NCBI GenBank assembly: GCA_004553595.1
Contig: SFKZ01000010.1
Coordinates: 1 to 61,584, forward strand
Source: Methanobrevibacter ruminantium
GTDB taxonomy: Archaea; Methanobacteriota; Methanobacteria; Methanobacteriales; Methanobacteriaceae
DNA: 61,584 nucleotides
Direction: 5' to 3'
In this document: positions 53,480 through 61,584 of the stretch, piece by piece
How the letters are laid out: the number at the start of each line of letters is the position of its first letter
How positions within the stretch are numbered: position 1 is the first letter of the stretch
The notes under the pieces: generated by a model
Database searches by the model: none
Told to the model about the DNA's origin: nothing
What the model saw: only the letters and a program-made list of their open reading frames with translations
Program-made: the position numbers and the translations under genes

Positions 53480-53854
53480 TCCTTTAATTTATCTTATTTT
53501 TATTATTCAAAAACTTAAAATCTATTTTTTTTCAGCTTTCAAAAGCTTTTTTCAAACTTTAACGAAAATTTTTCATAAAAATATTATCATAAATCCAAAT
53601 GAGTATTACTTTGAAAAATGAGTTATTTTAATTAAAAAACTAAAATAATTAAAATCTATTTTTAAAATTTATTAAACTTAAACTTATTGAGAGAATATGA
53701 AAAATTAGATTAAATTAATTTTTAAAATCAAAAATAAAGAAAAATAAGCTAAAAAAGACATCAAATTTATATATTATTAAAGATAAACTTAATGTCAACT
53801 CAAATATACTTTATATAGTGTATGAGTGAATTACTAAAAAAGAGGTGTTTAATT
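53480..53854. other. Intergenic region upstream of the DUF4013 gene
   Basis: A/T-rich spacer with a clear TATA-like ACTTTATATAGTG at ~53810-53822, placing initiation near 53840. No ORF otherwise. An in-frame ATG at 53822 lies in the promoter and is unlikely to be the start. Confidence 0.5.
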
Positions 53855-54580
53855 ATGGAAATCGGTGAAATTATTAGTGATGCTGCAATGTATCCCATTA
53901 ATAACGTGAAAGCACTTGTAATCTATGTGGTGCTTGGTATTGTTGCATTTTTAGCATTAATCATTACTGGTGTTGGATTAATTGGCGCTGGTGAAGCTAC
54001 TGGATTATTATCCGGAGGATTAGGGATTTTAGGAATTGTTGGAATCATCATTGCAATAGCAATATTCGCACTTATTGCAGGATATATGTTAGATGTTATT
54101 AAAATAGCTATCAACAGAGAAGATAACGCTCCTGAAATTGATCCCGTAAGACAAATTATCAATGGTATTAAATTATTTATTTTATCAGTTATTTACATGA
54201 TAATTCCAATTATAGTAATGGTTATCCTATCTGCCATCAATGAAACTTTAGCTTTATTAGGTTTAATTTTAGGATTCATATTATTGATTGTATTTGCTAT
54301 ACTTTTAGTAATTGCCCAATGTAGATTTGCAAAAACCGAAAGTTTAGGAGAAGCTTTGAACATTGGCGAAGTAATCAATGACCTCAAAGAAATCGGAATT
54401 GTAAAAGTCCTTGCAATAATCATTATTATAGGAATCATTTCTTACGTTTTATCTGCTATAGCTACTGGAATTGGAAATTTCTCTGAAATTATTGGGGCAA
54501 TTTTATCTGGTATCGTTACTATATATACTACATTCCTACAAAGCAGAGCATACGGTTTATTATATTCCGATGCAGAATAA
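53855..54580 (+). CDS. DUF4013-family membrane protein
   Basis: 241 aa from ATG 53855, with AGAGGTG nine bases upstream. About six membrane segments; the first half contains glycine-rich segments (LLSGGLGILGIVGIIIAIAIF), the middle EIDPVRQIINGIKLFILSVIYMIIPIIVMVI. Family members occur widely in Methanobacteriales as stand-alone membrane proteins of unknown function. Followed by two strong terminator hairpins. Confidence 0.78.
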   Translation: MEIGEIISDAAMYPINNVKALVIYVVLGIVAFLALIITGVGLIGAGEATGLLSGGLGILGIVGIIIAIAIFALIAGYMLDVIKIAINREDNAPEIDPVRQIINGIKLFILSVIYMIIPIIVMVILSAINETLALLGLILGFILLIVFAILLVIAQCRFAKTESLGEALNIGEVINDLKEIGIVKVLAIIIIIGIISYVLSAIATGIGNFSEIIGAILSGIVTIYTTFLQSRAYGLLYSDAE

Positions 54581-54591
54581 ATCCAATCAAG

Positions 54592-54673
54592 TTTTGACCT
54601 TCGGTCAAAATTTGAGCAAAAATTTTAAGTTAGTTTAGAGTTTTTACTCTTAAACTAATACTTTTCTTTTTTT
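54592..54673 (+). terminator. Double terminator hairpin after the DUF4013 gene
   Basis: TTTTGACC-TTC-GGTCAAAA (54592-54610) is a perfect 8-bp stem with a TTC loop like that after the thermosome gene. TTAGTTTAGAGT-TTTT-ACTCTTAAACTAA (54630-54658) is a second stem with one bulge, followed by a T tract (54662-54673). Together they make a strong transcript end. Confidence 0.7.
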
Positions 54674-54798
54674 AAAAATAGGATTTAAACAATCATAAAA
54701 ATCAGCACAAAAAAAATACTCCTTTTAAAAAATTAAAAAATAGTGCTAAAAAAGAAGAAATTTTAATAAACTCTTTTTAGAAAAGTTTGGAAATCAAT

Positions 54799-56307
54799 CT
54801 AAATTATCTGCCTTTTCAAAGCTTTTTTTACTCTAAATACAATGTATTGGGTTCCTCCACGCATTACACGTCTAAACTCTGCCCAATCAAGATTTGCCAA
54901 GAAAGTCTTCACAATATATGCAAATGAGAAATAATATTTGCTCATCAAATTGTCCCTTAATTTCTCTATCTCCCTATGATCAGCATAAGGATAATCTACA
55001 AGGCAATTCAAGTAACCGTCATCATTTAACCATTTGGAATAATCTTCTGTAATAAGATAACCATTCTCTTTAGCCCAATCATAGAATCCGGTTCCTGGGA
55101 AAGGCACCGCTTGCTGGAAGAAACACATGTCAGGATAAACTGATTGAGCAAACTTATAGGTTTCATCGATTGTTTCAAGACTGTCACCGGTAAGGCCAAT
55201 CATAAAGCATCCGAACACCTTAATGTCCAATTTCCTTGCATTTTCCGCAAATGCCTTGGATTGCTCAAGAGTTATTCCCTTCTTGATTTCATTCAAGACT
55301 TCCTGATTTCCAGATTCATAACCGCAAACAAGCAATCTGCAACCTGCATCCTTCATCTTTTTCATGGTTTCGAAAGTCAAATCCACTCTTGTATTGCAGG
55401 ACCAAACAGGCTCCAAACCTCTTCTTTTGATTTCATCACAGAACTCAATGACTCTTGGCTGGTTTACAGTGAATGTATCATCCTCAATGAAGATCTCCTT
55501 AATCTCCGGAAGCTCATTTAGAATATATTCAAACTCATCTGCAAGGTCACTGACAGATCTTGTCCTGTAAATTCTTCCACCCATTGTAGATGGATAGCTG
55601 CAGAAATTGCACTGGTTTGGACATCCTCTTGATGAAACGATTTGAATCATTGGCTTTTGGGCAAATGCATAAGCGTAATCATCAAAGTTCAAGTATTTCT
55701 CATAAACCTTGGAAACATAAGGAAGGCTATCCAAATCATCTAATGGCTCTCTATCTTCAGTATGCTTGACAGCAAAATCAATGGAATCAGCTAATAGATT
55801 AACATCATCTAAAGCAGCAATATCATCACCATCGCAGTTCACCCTATATGAAACTCCCTTGACATTTGACACATCATCAGAAATTATAAGTTCACCAACT
55901 GTATAGTCATATTCCTGACGAAGGATATAGTCAATGCCTAAGCATTCATTAAGAACTGCATCAGGCAAAATGGTTGCATGAGTTCCTCCAATCATTATTT
56001 TAGCTTTAGGATAAGCTTCCTTAATTGAATTGATAACCTTATAATCATAAGCGCAGGTAGGGGTTGTAATCTCAGCCATGATATAATCAGGTTCATACCC
56101 CTTCACTTCATTGACGGTATCCTCAATTGAGTATGCCTTTGTAATGCAATCAACAAGCTTGCATTCAAATCCTTCCCTTTCACACACTCCAACACAGTAT
56201 GCTAACCAATATGGATAGTACAAAGTGCCTGATTTGGTCTTTTCAGGCCATCTGCTTGCCCTGCTTATATTGAATTCATAGGGTAAGTTCAAAAATAAAA
56301 TCTTCAT
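54799..56307 (-). CDS. B12-binding-domain radical SAM protein
   Basis: 502 aa from ATG 56307 (MKILFLNLPYEFN). N-terminal ~1-140 is a B12-binding-like domain (DYIMAEITTPTCAYDY, AKIMIGGTHATILP). The radical SAM cluster is C-x3-C-x2-C in SSRGCPNQCNFCSYPS near residue 235, then FIEDDTFTVNQPRVIEFC and LLVCGYESGNQEVLNEIKKG. Such proteins (BchE/HpnJ-like) methylate or rearrange unactivated carbons of lipids, tetrapyrroles or antibiotics. The neighbours cobA and hemD make a tetrapyrrole or membrane-lipid link possible; substrate unknown. Confidence 0.87.
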   Translation of the reverse strand: MKILFLNLPYEFNISRASRWPEKTKSGTLYYPYWLAYCVGVCEREGFECKLVDCITKAYSIEDTVNEVKGYEPDYIMAEITTPTCAYDYKVINSIKEAYPKAKIMIGGTHATILPDAVLNECLGIDYILRQEYDYTVGELIISDDVSNVKGVSYRVNCDGDDIAALDDVNLLADSIDFAVKHTEDREPLDDLDSLPYVSKVYEKYLNFDDYAYAFAQKPMIQIVSSRGCPNQCNFCSYPSTMGGRIYRTRSVSDLADEFEYILNELPEIKEIFIEDDTFTVNQPRVIEFCDEIKRRGLEPVWSCNTRVDLTFETMKKMKDAGCRLLVCGYESGNQEVLNEIKKGITLEQSKAFAENARKLDIKVFGCFMIGLTGDSLETIDETYKFAQSVYPDMCFFQQAVPFPGTGFYDWAKENGYLITEDYSKWLNDDGYLNCLVDYPYADHREIEKLRDNLMSKYYFSFAYIVKTFLANLDWAEFRRVMRGGTQYIVFRVKKALKRQII

Positions 56308-56480
56308 TAATATCACGGATAAATATAATTTAAATAAATTGATAAAATTTATACATATTTTTTTACATATATAATTTTAGATATAAGTATTATATAAATT
56401 TAAATAAGTATTAAATAAGATTTATAAAACAATAAATATTTCAAAACATAATATTAATTATAATCTCAAGATGTGGAAAT

Positions 56481-57257
56481 ATGGTAAAGAGAATAGCTAT
56501 TACAAGACCAAAAGAAAGATCTAAAGCTGCAAAGGAATTCATAGAAAACTATGGAGGAGAAGCGCTTATCGTGCCAACATTGGAATTGAAACTGGAAAAT
56601 ACCGATTCACTAAAGGAATTGATGGGCAGATTTGAAGAATTGGACTGGTTAATATTCACTTCAGTCAGTTCAATCGATTCAATATTCAAGTTTTATCCGG
56701 ACTTTGCTCAAACTTTAAATCCTGATTGCAAAATTGCTACTATTGGCACAAAAACTGCAGAAGTAGCTATGAATAAAGGACTCCATATAAATATCATACC
56801 AAAGGATTATACTGCTGAAGGACTCATTGAAGAATTTAAAAGAATCGACTTAAATAATAAAATTGTTGGCGTCCCTCGTACATTTTCTGCAAGGACTATT
56901 TTACCTGAAGAACTCAAAAACATGGGGGCTGAAGTCATCATGGCAGAAAGCTATAAGTCAGTCATTCCAGATGACAAAAAAGACATTGAAAATTTAATTC
57001 AAGAAATCATAGATGAAAGGATAGATGGAATAACATTTACAAGTCCACTTACTGTGGTGAACCTATTCAAGACGGCTGAAGATGATCAAAAGGATGAACT
57101 TGTTGAAAAGTTATCAAGTTCCACACTTACAGTAGCTATTGGGCCAATAACTGGAAAAATACTTGACGATTACAATGTAAAGCACATTTATCCTGAAAGA
57201 TACACTGTCAAGGACATGATTGACTTGATGTTTAGGGAATTGAACAATCAAAATTAA
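56481..57257 (+). CDS. hemD: Uroporphyrinogen-III synthase
   Basis: 258 aa. Cyclises hydroxymethylbilane with ring D inversion. Low-conservation family; here IAITRPKERSKAAKEFIENYGGEALIVPTLEL, FTSVSSIDSIFKF, KIATIGTKTAEVA, TFTSPLTVVNLF and IGPITGKIL fit HemD throughout. GTGGAAAT precedes the ATG. Near cobA, consistent with a tetrapyrrole gene neighbourhood. Confidence 0.92.
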   Translation: MVKRIAITRPKERSKAAKEFIENYGGEALIVPTLELKLENTDSLKELMGRFEELDWLIFTSVSSIDSIFKFYPDFAQTLNPDCKIATIGTKTAEVAMNKGLHINIIPKDYTAEGLIEEFKRIDLNNKIVGVPRTFSARTILPEELKNMGAEVIMAESYKSVIPDDKKDIENLIQEIIDERIDGITFTSPLTVVNLFKTAEDDQKDELVEKLSSSTLTVAIGPITGKILDDYNVKHIYPERYTVKDMIDLMFRELNNQN

Positions 57258-57318
57258 AAGACAAATTTTACCAATTAAATAACTATGAATAAATAATCTA
57301 AGTAAAGGAGGAATTTCT

Positions 57319-58434
57319 ATCAGCCAATTTAAGATAAGCATAATCATACCTGTTTACAATGGAGAGAAATATCTTCCAATTACTTTAGATTCAGTTATCA
57401 ATCAAACAATAGGAATTGAAAACCTGGAAATAATAATAGCTAATGACTGTTCCACAGACAATACAAAGCAGATAATTGAAGATTATAAGGAAAGAATCAA
57501 CAATGAGACCAATAAGGAAACCATTAAGTCAATCCACCTTGTGAAAAACATGGGTGGGGCATTTGGTCCTCGAAACATAGCATTGGACCATGTGAATGGA
57601 GACTATCTGATGTTCATAGATTCAGATGACACTTATCCTTTGGATGCATGTGAAACATTATACAATAAGATCAATGAATATGAATGCGACATTGCCTTTG
57701 GAAGATACTTGAGGCATTATCCAGAGAAAAATATCATTCGAAAGTCATACACTCCATACGTAGACAACTTAAAAAAGCCATATGTCGATTACCTTGATGA
57801 TTTGGTTAAAGGTTCTAACTTAAATGGATTCATAGGTTCACTCTGGAAAAACATCATGAGCAGATTCTTTTATGGTAAATCCATTAAGAAGGAAAACAAT
57901 GAAGAGATATTCATTAAGGATTTCAAAGCGGAAAAGAATGATGAAATAGCTATTTTAAAGATCTTGCCATCATTCTGGTCTAAGATATACAGAACCGAAC
58001 TGATAAGGGAAAATGGCATCAAGTTTCCAGAATGCATCTCTGCTGAGGACTTGAACTTCCTATTGGAATCGTATGCCAAAAGCAAAAAGGGAATTCTGTT
58101 TTTAAACAATAAGATTGTCTACAATTATTTCATGAGACTTGAAGATGAAGACAAGTCCATTACAAAAAACATTAACTTCAGATTAGTGCACGATTCACTG
58201 AAAGCCTACAGATTGTCTTCAGAGCTTTCTGATGAATATGGCATCAGGAATAAAGATCTCTTCCTGAATCCTTACCTATTGAATTGGATTAGTCTATGGT
58301 TAAGCCGGGAAAATTCAAAAGAGGAAAATAAGGTATTCCTTAATGAGATTGAAATGATAGAACATGGCAAGAAGAATGGATTGAAATACAAGCTAATTCT
58401 AAAATTCATTAAAGTCCTATTGAAAATCAAATAA
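57319..58434 (+). CDS. Family 2 glycosyltransferase, apparently starting at ATC
   Basis: 371 aa if it starts at ATC 57319, which stands seven bases after a perfect GGAGG (57307-57311). Reading from there gives ISQFKISIIIPVYNGEKYLPITLDSVI, a complete GT-A N-terminus with IIIANDCSTDNTKQII. In-frame upstream there is a TGA and no ATG, GTG or TTG before ATC. The next start-like codons are GTG 57541 and ATG 57550, which would remove the nucleotide-binding region. The rest has PRNIALDHVNGDYLMFIDSDD and WSKIYRTELI, as in the GT2 at 42937. Either ATC initiation, a start-codon mutation, or a sequencing error. Confidence 0.82.
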   Translation: MSQFKISIIIPVYNGEKYLPITLDSVINQTIGIENLEIIIANDCSTDNTKQIIEDYKERINNETNKETIKSIHLVKNMGGAFGPRNIALDHVNGDYLMFIDSDDTYPLDACETLYNKINEYECDIAFGRYLRHYPEKNIIRKSYTPYVDNLKKPYVDYLDDLVKGSNLNGFIGSLWKNIMSRFFYGKSIKKENNEEIFIKDFKAEKNDEIAILKILPSFWSKIYRTELIRENGIKFPECISAEDLNFLLESYAKSKKGILFLNNKIVYNYFMRLEDEDKSITKNINFRLVHDSLKAYRLSSELSDEYGIRNKDLFLNPYLLNWISLWLSRENSKEENKVFLNEIEMIEHGKKNGLKYKLILKFIKVLLKIK

Positions 58435-58538
58435 TGAGTAATTTAAAAAAAATTGCTTATCAAAATAAATAATTTTTAAATATTATGCTAACATATTATA
58501 AATAAGAAAGAAGAGAAAAATCTTGAAGAGGTGAAAAA

Positions 58539-58871
58539 ATGAAAGACGTTATGATTTGGCCGATATATCTTGATGCTAGAAAATCATTGAATGAAGGCAG
58601 AAAAATATCCAAAGAGTATGCTATCTCTGAACCAAGAATCAAGGAAATCGTGAAGGCTACTCAAAAATTAAGATACAAGTATTATGCTGAAGAGGATAAG
58701 GCTTATCCTGGAGAATGGTACAATAAATCAGGAAGAGTCATAATTACCAGTGATGACAGCAAAAAGGAAATTCTAATCAATTTATCAAACACCATCAAGC
58801 AAATGAGAGAAACCAAACAATCAAATAGGCCTAACAATAAAAAAGGCAAAAAAGGAAAATGGAAAAAATAA
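58539..58871 (+). CDS. srp19: Signal recognition particle protein SRP19
   Basis: 110 aa. Binds 7S RNA and promotes Srp54 assembly. MIWPIYLDARKSLNEGRKIS, and the basic KGKKGKWKK tail are typical; length fits archaeal SRP19 (~90-110). RBS AGAGGTGAAAA. Located 104 bases after the GT2 gene and 88 before the RecJ-like nuclease. Confidence 0.93.
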   Translation: MKDVMIWPIYLDARKSLNEGRKISKEYAISEPRIKEIVKATQKLRYKYYAEEDKAYPGEWYNKSGRVIITSDDSKKEILINLSNTIKQMRETKQSNRPNNKKGKKGKWKK

Positions 58872-58959
58872 TTCCTTAATCCACTATAAAAAAATAAAAA
58901 TAATAAAAAAATTAAGATCAAATACAATTATTCACTAAAAACAAAATAAAGGCGTTAAG

Positions 58960-60453
58960 ATGACAAGCATACCACCAAAAATGAAAGAAAGATATGAAGA
59001 AGCTAGAAGACTTATAGAATCTTCAAAAGACATTAAAATTTACAGCCATACTGACTGCGACGGAATCTCATCCGGAGCTATCCTAACAGGAATCCTAAAA
59101 AAGATAGGCAGACAATTAGGAAAGGATTTTGAAATTGAAATCGTTAACTTAGATGCTTTGGAAAATGTTCCGATTGAACATGAATTGACAATATTTTCAG
59201 ACCTTGGATCTGGACAGCCTGTTGATAAGAATGCAAATAATGATTCCAAAATACTTATTCTTGATCACCACCCTCCACTTAGAGACATTGATTACGGCAA
59301 TACTGTAGATTATGAATACCTGGAAATCAACCCTATTTTTTATGGAATAGACGGTTCTCAGGAAATCTGTGGAGGAGGTCTATGCTACCTTCTTGCTAAG
59401 GAGTTCGGTTTTACAGATTTAAGCTGGCTTGGAATATTGGCAGCTATTGGAGATATACAAAACGGTAAGACCGGAAAGCTGGAAGGATTGAATAGAACTA
59501 TCCTTAAGGATGCTGAAGAAGAGGGATTGGTTAAGACAATCACAAATGACTTATCATTATACGGCAGACAGACAAGACCTTTGTTTGTTGCATTATCCTA
59601 TTTCAGCGATGTTAACTTGGAAATTACAAATGACCAGAATAGGTCATTGGATTTGTTGAAAAAACTTGGCATAAATACCAGAAATCCTGTTAATGACACA
59701 TCAATCAGGTCTTGCGATTTAAGCCAACCAGACAAATTCAAGTTAATCAAAGAGTTAATCAACATGATTACAAAGGAAATCCCAAGCAGATATGCTATCC
59801 ATGCTCCAAAACTAGTTATGGGAGAAAGCTACGAATTTGATAATGAAGAGAAGTACACTTTCTTAAGGGATGCTTCTGAATTCTCTACAGCAATGAATGC
59901 ATGCGTTAGAAATGAAAGGCCAGAAGTTGCATTGAAGCTATTGGATTTAACCATAAAGAGAAATGAGATCCTAAGCGGCAATAGTGTTTCAATAGATATT
60001 GAAAGCGACAGGGCTGTTGTGCTTGATGAATTGGAAGAGATTTCAAAAGCCCACAGATTCTATTTGGCTCAAAACATCAAGATGATTGGAGAATCTGACT
60101 CAATAGTTCAAATGAAAAATCTTCAGTATTTTGACGGTGCAGGCATAAGAAGCAATGTTGTAGGTACAATCGCTGGAATGGTTCTAAGTCAAGGGGATTG
60201 GAGAAAACCTATGATTGCATTTACACAAGTGAGTGAAGAAAATGATGACTTGAAGATTTCACTTCGTTGCTCTAAGCTACTCGCTTATGATGGAGTTCAC
60301 TTTGGAAAGATAATCAGAAAAGTGTCTCAGAGTTTAGGTGGAAACGGTGGAGGTCACGATGTAGCTTGTGGTGCTTATATCCGTAAAGACCAAAAAGAGG
60401 AATTCTTTGACATGATGAACAAGGAATTGGAAGGTAAATTGGTACTTGATTAA
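58960..60453 (+). CDS. DHH-family single-strand nuclease (RecJ/GAN-like)
   Basis: 497 aa. Motif I IYSHTDCDGISSGAIL, motif III DHHPP, and the DHHA1 motif GGNGGGHDVACGAYI are intact, as are the phosphoesterase Asp residues. Archaeal RecJ homologues (such as GAN) degrade single-stranded DNA or RNA and associate with the GINS/MCM replisome. RBS AAGGCG. Follows srp19. Precise subgroup cannot be told by eye. Confidence 0.9.
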   Translation: MTSIPPKMKERYEEARRLIESSKDIKIYSHTDCDGISSGAILTGILKKIGRQLGKDFEIEIVNLDALENVPIEHELTIFSDLGSGQPVDKNANNDSKILILDHHPPLRDIDYGNTVDYEYLEINPIFYGIDGSQEICGGGLCYLLAKEFGFTDLSWLGILAAIGDIQNGKTGKLEGLNRTILKDAEEEGLVKTITNDLSLYGRQTRPLFVALSYFSDVNLEITNDQNRSLDLLKKLGINTRNPVNDTSIRSCDLSQPDKFKLIKELINMITKEIPSRYAIHAPKLVMGESYEFDNEEKYTFLRDASEFSTAMNACVRNERPEVALKLLDLTIKRNEILSGNSVSIDIESDRAVVLDELEEISKAHRFYLAQNIKMIGESDSIVQMKNLQYFDGAGIRSNVVGTIAGMVLSQGDWRKPMIAFTQVSEENDDLKISLRCSKLLAYDGVHFGKIIRKVSQSLGGNGGGHDVACGAYIRKDQKEEFFDMMNKELEGKLVLD

Positions 60454-60687
60454 TCCTCCAATGCCAATTTATTAATACCAACACTATTTTTTTATATATA
60501 CATTTATTAAGACTATTTTTATTTATACTCATTTAAAAACTATTTTTTTTAAGTAAATTTTTTAAATAAATTTTACATTCAAATAAACTTTATAAAAAAC
60601 TAAAATAAACTTTAAATATTATAAATGACAAAGTAACTATTAACTAGAAATAATTAATTCTTTCAATTAAAAAATTAAGTGGTTATT

Positions 60688-61515
60688 ATGGAAATCTTAC
60701 AAAAAAGAGGAGCATTGACTCATTTTCAAATTTTAGGGGAAATCTCTAAGCAAGAACCAAATCTTAAGCAAAAGGATTTGGCAGAACGTTTAGGAATTAC
60801 AATTCAAGCGGTTTCTGAAAACATCAAAACATTGACTGAACTTGAATACATCACATCTAAAGATGGTAGAGCACCATATAAGATTACCCAAAAGGGAATT
60901 GCTAAAGTCAAAAAAGATGCAATTACCTTAAGAAAGTATTCTGACAGTGTTCTTGAAACCATGACTTATTATAAATCTACCTGGCCTGCAATAGCTAAGG
61001 AAGACTTGAAGGAAGGTGACGAAGTAGGTTTATTCATGGAAGATGGCAGATTATACGCTTCAATCAATGCACAGACTGATGCTTACGCTGATGTAATATT
61101 GGATACTAAAAAAGGATTTGATGTTGCTTTAACCAATCTTAAAGGAACCATTGAAATCAAGGAAAGTAAAATCCTTATAATTACATTGCCTCCAATAAAA
61201 CAAGGAGGATCAAGGTCTGCCGATATCGACTTGATTAAGGAAATCTATGATGGAAAATATGAAAACTATGGCTTAAGCTCAATTGACAAGGTTGCAGCAA
61301 TTGGAACCACTTCCCATGTAATAGCTAATGCTTTAGGCATGCCAATAGATATTGAATTTGGAGTGAGTGAAGCAGCTCAATCTGCAGTTAGAAAAGGATT
61401 GAATGTATTGATCCTTTCAATCGGAGATATGAGCAAAAACATTGCAAAAGACTTGGAAGAAGCTAATGTGCCATATCAAGTCATAGATGCTAAAAAAATA
61501 AATATGGAACTTTAA
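60688..61515 (+). CDS. Winged-helix transcriptional regulator with C-terminal sensor-like domain
   Basis: 275 aa from ATG 60688 (GTGGTTATT upstream; GTG 60679 less likely). N-terminal MarR-like winged helix: PNLKQKDLAERLGITIQAVSENIKTLTELEYI, then a ~180-residue domain with LIITLPPIKQGGSRSADIDLIKEIYDGKYENYGLSSIDKVAAIGTTSHVIANALGMP and a C-terminal VPYQVIDAKKINMEL, which resembles a small-molecule-binding alpha/beta fold found in archaeal regulators of this type. Target unknown. The window ends 69 bases later. Confidence 0.8.
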   Translation: MEILQKRGALTHFQILGEISKQEPNLKQKDLAERLGITIQAVSENIKTLTELEYITSKDGRAPYKITQKGIAKVKKDAITLRKYSDSVLETMTYYKSTWPAIAKEDLKEGDEVGLFMEDGRLYASINAQTDAYADVILDTKKGFDVALTNLKGTIEIKESKILIITLPPIKQGGSRSADIDLIKEIYDGKYENYGLSSIDKVAAIGTTSHVIANALGMPIDIEFGVSEAAQSAVRKGLNVLILSIGDMSKNIAKDLEEANVPYQVIDAKKINMEL

Positions 61516-61584
61516 GAATATATTTTTATATATTTTTAAATTCTCTTCTTTTTTTATATATTTTAACATTTTCAATAAAAAAAA

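Noticed and set aside
53822..53855. ATG at 53822 as the start of the DUF4013 gene
   Set aside because: It overlaps the TATA-like sequence, has no RBS and would add a charged extension; ATG 53855 has AGAGGTG.

Overview
The window is very A+T-rich archaeal DNA, almost certainly from a Methanobrevibacter-like member of the Methanobacteriales. Evidence: pseudomurein-binding repeats in a secreted protein, a coenzyme F420H2 oxidase (FprA type), a group II chaperonin (thermosome), an archaeal tRNA-splicing endonuclease, archaeosine tRNA transglycosylase, archaeal NAC, SRP19, a RecJ/GAN-type DHH nuclease, and Shine-Dalgarno sites of the GGTGAT/GGAGG type. I see no tRNA, rRNA, CRISPR array or replication origin.

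Layout. (1) 1-2.3 kb: an accessory remnant with the N-terminal part of a tyrosine recombinase running off the left edge, a RhuM protein cut short after its first domain, and a BRO/DinD-type protein behind a perfect palindrome. (2) 2.5-7.5 kb: housekeeping genes thrC, a SpoIIM-family membrane protein, trpS, endA and a DtxR-family metal regulator. (3) 7.8-13 kb: two paralogous secreted transglutaminase-like cysteine peptidase genes. One is decayed by several frameshifts; the other is intact and carries three 250-residue modules of Ig-like plus pseudomurein-binding repeats. (4) 13.9-17.3 kb: thermosome, flavodoxin and a TcmP/LCMT-like methyltransferase. Near-identical GG-N4-CC operator-like sites lie upstream of dtxR, the flavodoxin and the methyltransferase, suggesting one metal-responsive regulon. 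(5) 17.5-24.5 kb: a zinc-ribbon cluster (M48 peptidase, TM2-like and SHOCT proteins), then small lineage-specific genes, an Asp/Lys-rich lipoprotein, tandem paralogs (one frameshifted) and short tandem repeats. (6) 24.6-27 kb: a TPR-plus-OB-fold fusion protein and a DUF2283/DUF4258 pair. (7) 27.3-37.3 kb: FprA, an alpha/beta-hydrolase with a lost nucleophile, a P5C-reductase-like protein, a YhgE/Pip membrane protein, NAC, tgtA, a flavodoxin-domain protein and an MnmC-like methyltransferase. (8) 37.4-46.3 kb: a surface-glycan cluster (flippase, DUF4422, GT2, UDP-galactopyranose mutase, acyltransferase) that contains, apparently in the same transcription unit, a glycyl-radical enzyme and its activase. 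(9) 46.3-50.5 kb: a small regulator module with a palindromic operator, glmS and a lineage-specific DNA-binding-like protein. (10) 50.8-61.5 kb: purC-purS-purQ, cobA, a DUF4013 membrane protein, a B12-binding radical SAM protein, hemD, a GT2 gene that seems to start at ATC, srp19, a RecJ-like nuclease and a winged-helix regulator.

The most unusual candidate system is the glycyl-radical enzyme/activase pair inside the glycan export cluster. Next come the three-site DtxR-type regulon, the nine-repeat pseudomurein-binding peptidase with its decayed sister, and the TPR/OB-fold fusion. All functions are inferred from sequence read by eye; no database search was run.
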